Part shown: positions 5,208 to 6,294 of the stretch, piece after piece
How the letters are laid out: each line of letters begins with the position of its first letter
Numbering within the stretch: position 1 is the first letter of the stretch
Source of the DNA: Candidatus Atribacteria bacterium 1244-E10-H5-B2
Lineage (GTDB): Bacteria; Atribacterota; JS1; SB-45; 34-128
Length of the DNA stretch: 6,294 nucleotides
Reading direction: 5' to 3'
Assembly: GCA_003575245.1 (NCBI GenBank)
Contig: NMQN01000502.1
Span: 1-6,294 of the forward strand
Program-made: the position numbers and the translations under genes
The notes under the pieces: model-generated
What the model was told of the DNA's origin: nothing
The model's database searches: none
What the model saw: the letters and a program-made list of their open reading frames with translations, nothing else

Positions 5208-6294
5208 TTAAAAAGCGCCGGCTCCACCGCCACCGCCACCGCCTCCGCCGCCGGAAGAGAAGCCGCCACCCGAACCGGTTGAAGCAGTTGCGCTGGCAAA
5301 AGCAGAAGTGAACACTTTATCAAAAGATCTGAACATACTGTTATTCAACCTTCCGCTCCTATCGGTCATACAGTATAAGTAGGTAGAATTCCTTAAGGAT
5401 ATATCTTGTCTACTTAAGGCCAGTTTTAATTTTGAAATTACTTTGTCTGCCACTCCCAGTGAAATAGCGTAAACCAGATAATGCTCCCAAACTATTATAG
5501 AGGGGATTTCGTAATCCTTCATATTGCTAAAATGTAATAAGAATCTTTTAAATGCCCTCCATTTGGTATATTCATTAACTCCGATTTGAGTCTTTTTTCT
5601 TATCAATGCACCATAGATTATTACTCCAAAACCAGTGAAACCGACAGCAAACAATAAGGGTATAATCATAAAAAACTGCACTTTTAACAGGGCTCCCAGA
5701 GCAAACAATAAAAATACTCCGGTAAATTCCATTAAAACTATCTTACCTGCAGTTTTAAATCCTTCTTTTGATTGACCGAAATAATTATACTTTTTAAATT
5801 CTTCTCCCACTTTTTTCACCCATTTATTATAATTGTGCCGAAAACTACTCTGGGTTCTTGATGTTTTAGCGGAGTCTTTTATCTCTTTTAAAGTTACACT
5901 CGTCCCATTACCGATTGAATAAAAAAGCCAATGGATTAAATATGATTCATGTTCTTTTAAATTAGTAGTGTCACTTTCTTCAATTAATATAAATTTATAA
6001 TCTTTCTTTCTTCCTTTTGGAATCTCTTCAATCTTTAAATATTTTTTACGCACTAAATCCATTAAAGTTGCCATAATATCTTTACTGCCCACTCCTTGAA
6101 TAGTCATTAATTTACTCAAGACAGCGGGCGTAATATCCTGAGGCAATTCACGGTAATAATCCATTTCAACTTCCGGTTTAAGTTCTCTATCAAATTTATA
6201 GTAGAGCCGAATAGCCAGGAATATATTAAATAATACTACCAGCAGAGCCAATAAAAAACCGATAATATTGAAATACATCTCTCTATCTGCTTTT
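5208..6294 (-). CDS. DUF2207 domain membrane protein, C-terminal part (5' end outside window)
   Basis: The reading frame stays open to the window edge. Counting from the first in-window Met (6278) there are 356 residues: a helix at 5-25, the conserved stretch YYRELPQDITPAVLSKLM (41-58) with a winged-helix-like region after it, two close helices at about 178-200 and 203-225, a KWRAFKRFL segment (239-247), EHYLVYAISLGVADKV (265-280), and a Gly-rich tail (336-354) ending GAGAF. This order and the Gly tail are hallmarks of DUF2207 proteins. Full members usually have 550-650 residues with a signal peptide and an outer-facing domain before the first helix seen here. The Met at 6278 has no spaced ribosome binding site (AGAGAG abuts it) and five more sense codons (KADRE) precede it, so the true start most likely lies beyond the window. 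LemA follows after 45 bases. Molecular function is unknown. Confidence 0.88.
   Translation of the reverse strand, partial: KADREMYFNIIGFLLALLVVLFNIFLAIRLYYKFDRELKPEVEMDYYRELPQDITPAVLSKLMTIQGVGSKDIMATLMDLVRKKYLKIEEIPKGRKKDYKFILIEESDTTNLKEHESYLIHWLFYSIGNGTSVTLKEIKDSAKTSRTQSSFRHNYNKWVKKVGEEFKKYNYFGQSKEGFKTAGKIVLMEFTGVFLLFALGALLKVQFFMIIPLLFAVGFTGFGVIIYGALIRKKTQIGVNEYTKWRAFKRFLLHFSNMKDYEIPSIIVWEHYLVYAISLGVADKVISKLKLALSRQDISLRNSTYLYCMTDRSGRLNNSMFRSFDKVFTSAFASATASTGSGGGFSSGGGGGGGGGGAGAF

Noticed and set aside
5213..5275. GC-rich tract in an AT-rich region, possible foreign insert
   Set aside because: It encodes the Gly-rich tail typical of DUF2207 proteins; glycine codons alone explain the base composition.
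2586..6294. Defence or signalling island built from the HD enzyme, lipoprotein, MFS and LemA-DUF2207 genes
   Set aside because: No nuclease, nucleotide cyclase, effector pair or mobile element accompanies them, and each gene is of a common housekeeping or accessory type.

Overview
This is AT-rich bacterial DNA, judged by eye at about one-third G+C. The genes are compact, several have AGGAG-type ribosome binding sites, and the intergenic spaces carry short GC-rich palindromic repeats. The gene set (EamA exporter, HD hydrolase, lipoprotein, MFS permease, LemA, DUF2207) does not fix the taxon. The repeat style resembles that of uncultured AT-rich anaerobes such as Atribacterota or Clostridia-like lineages, but that is only an impression. 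I see no rRNA, tRNA, CRISPR array, transposase gene, phage gene or recognisable defence system.

Left part (1-647): a small two-helix membrane protein runs leftward off the window edge from a good sigma70-type promoter. A 12-base direct repeat lies around its transcription start. The intergenic space then holds a composite palindromic repeat and a possible promoter for the next gene. Positions 648-1601 encode the only rightward gene, a ten-helix EamA/DMT exporter. Its last ~17 codons and stop codon come from a second copy of the composite repeat.

Middle part (1602-2122): convergent to the exporter is the remnant of a GNAT N-acetyltransferase gene (1690-1888, minus). It keeps its ribosome binding site, N-terminus and C-terminus, but about 90-100 central codons, including the acetyl-CoA-binding core, are gone and the two ends are in different frames. 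No ORF of normal size reveals it. Palindromic repeats flank it on both sides.

Right part (2123-6294), all leftward: a small lipoprotein of unknown function and an HD-domain phosphohydrolase form a likely two-gene unit. To their right is a second unit with a DUF2207 membrane protein (5' end outside the window), LemA and an MFS permease. DUF2207 and LemA are a recurrent gene pair in bacteria, thought to act together at the membrane. The MFS gene follows LemA after 48 bases, but a repeat occupies that gap and the gene has no good ribosome binding site.

The most notable content lies in the repeats and gene remains: a modular palindromic element with compensatory stem changes, a second hairpin family with an identical 13-base core in two places, capture of a repeat as coding sequence, and the internally deleted acetyltransferase. 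I found no convincing undescribed multi-gene system.
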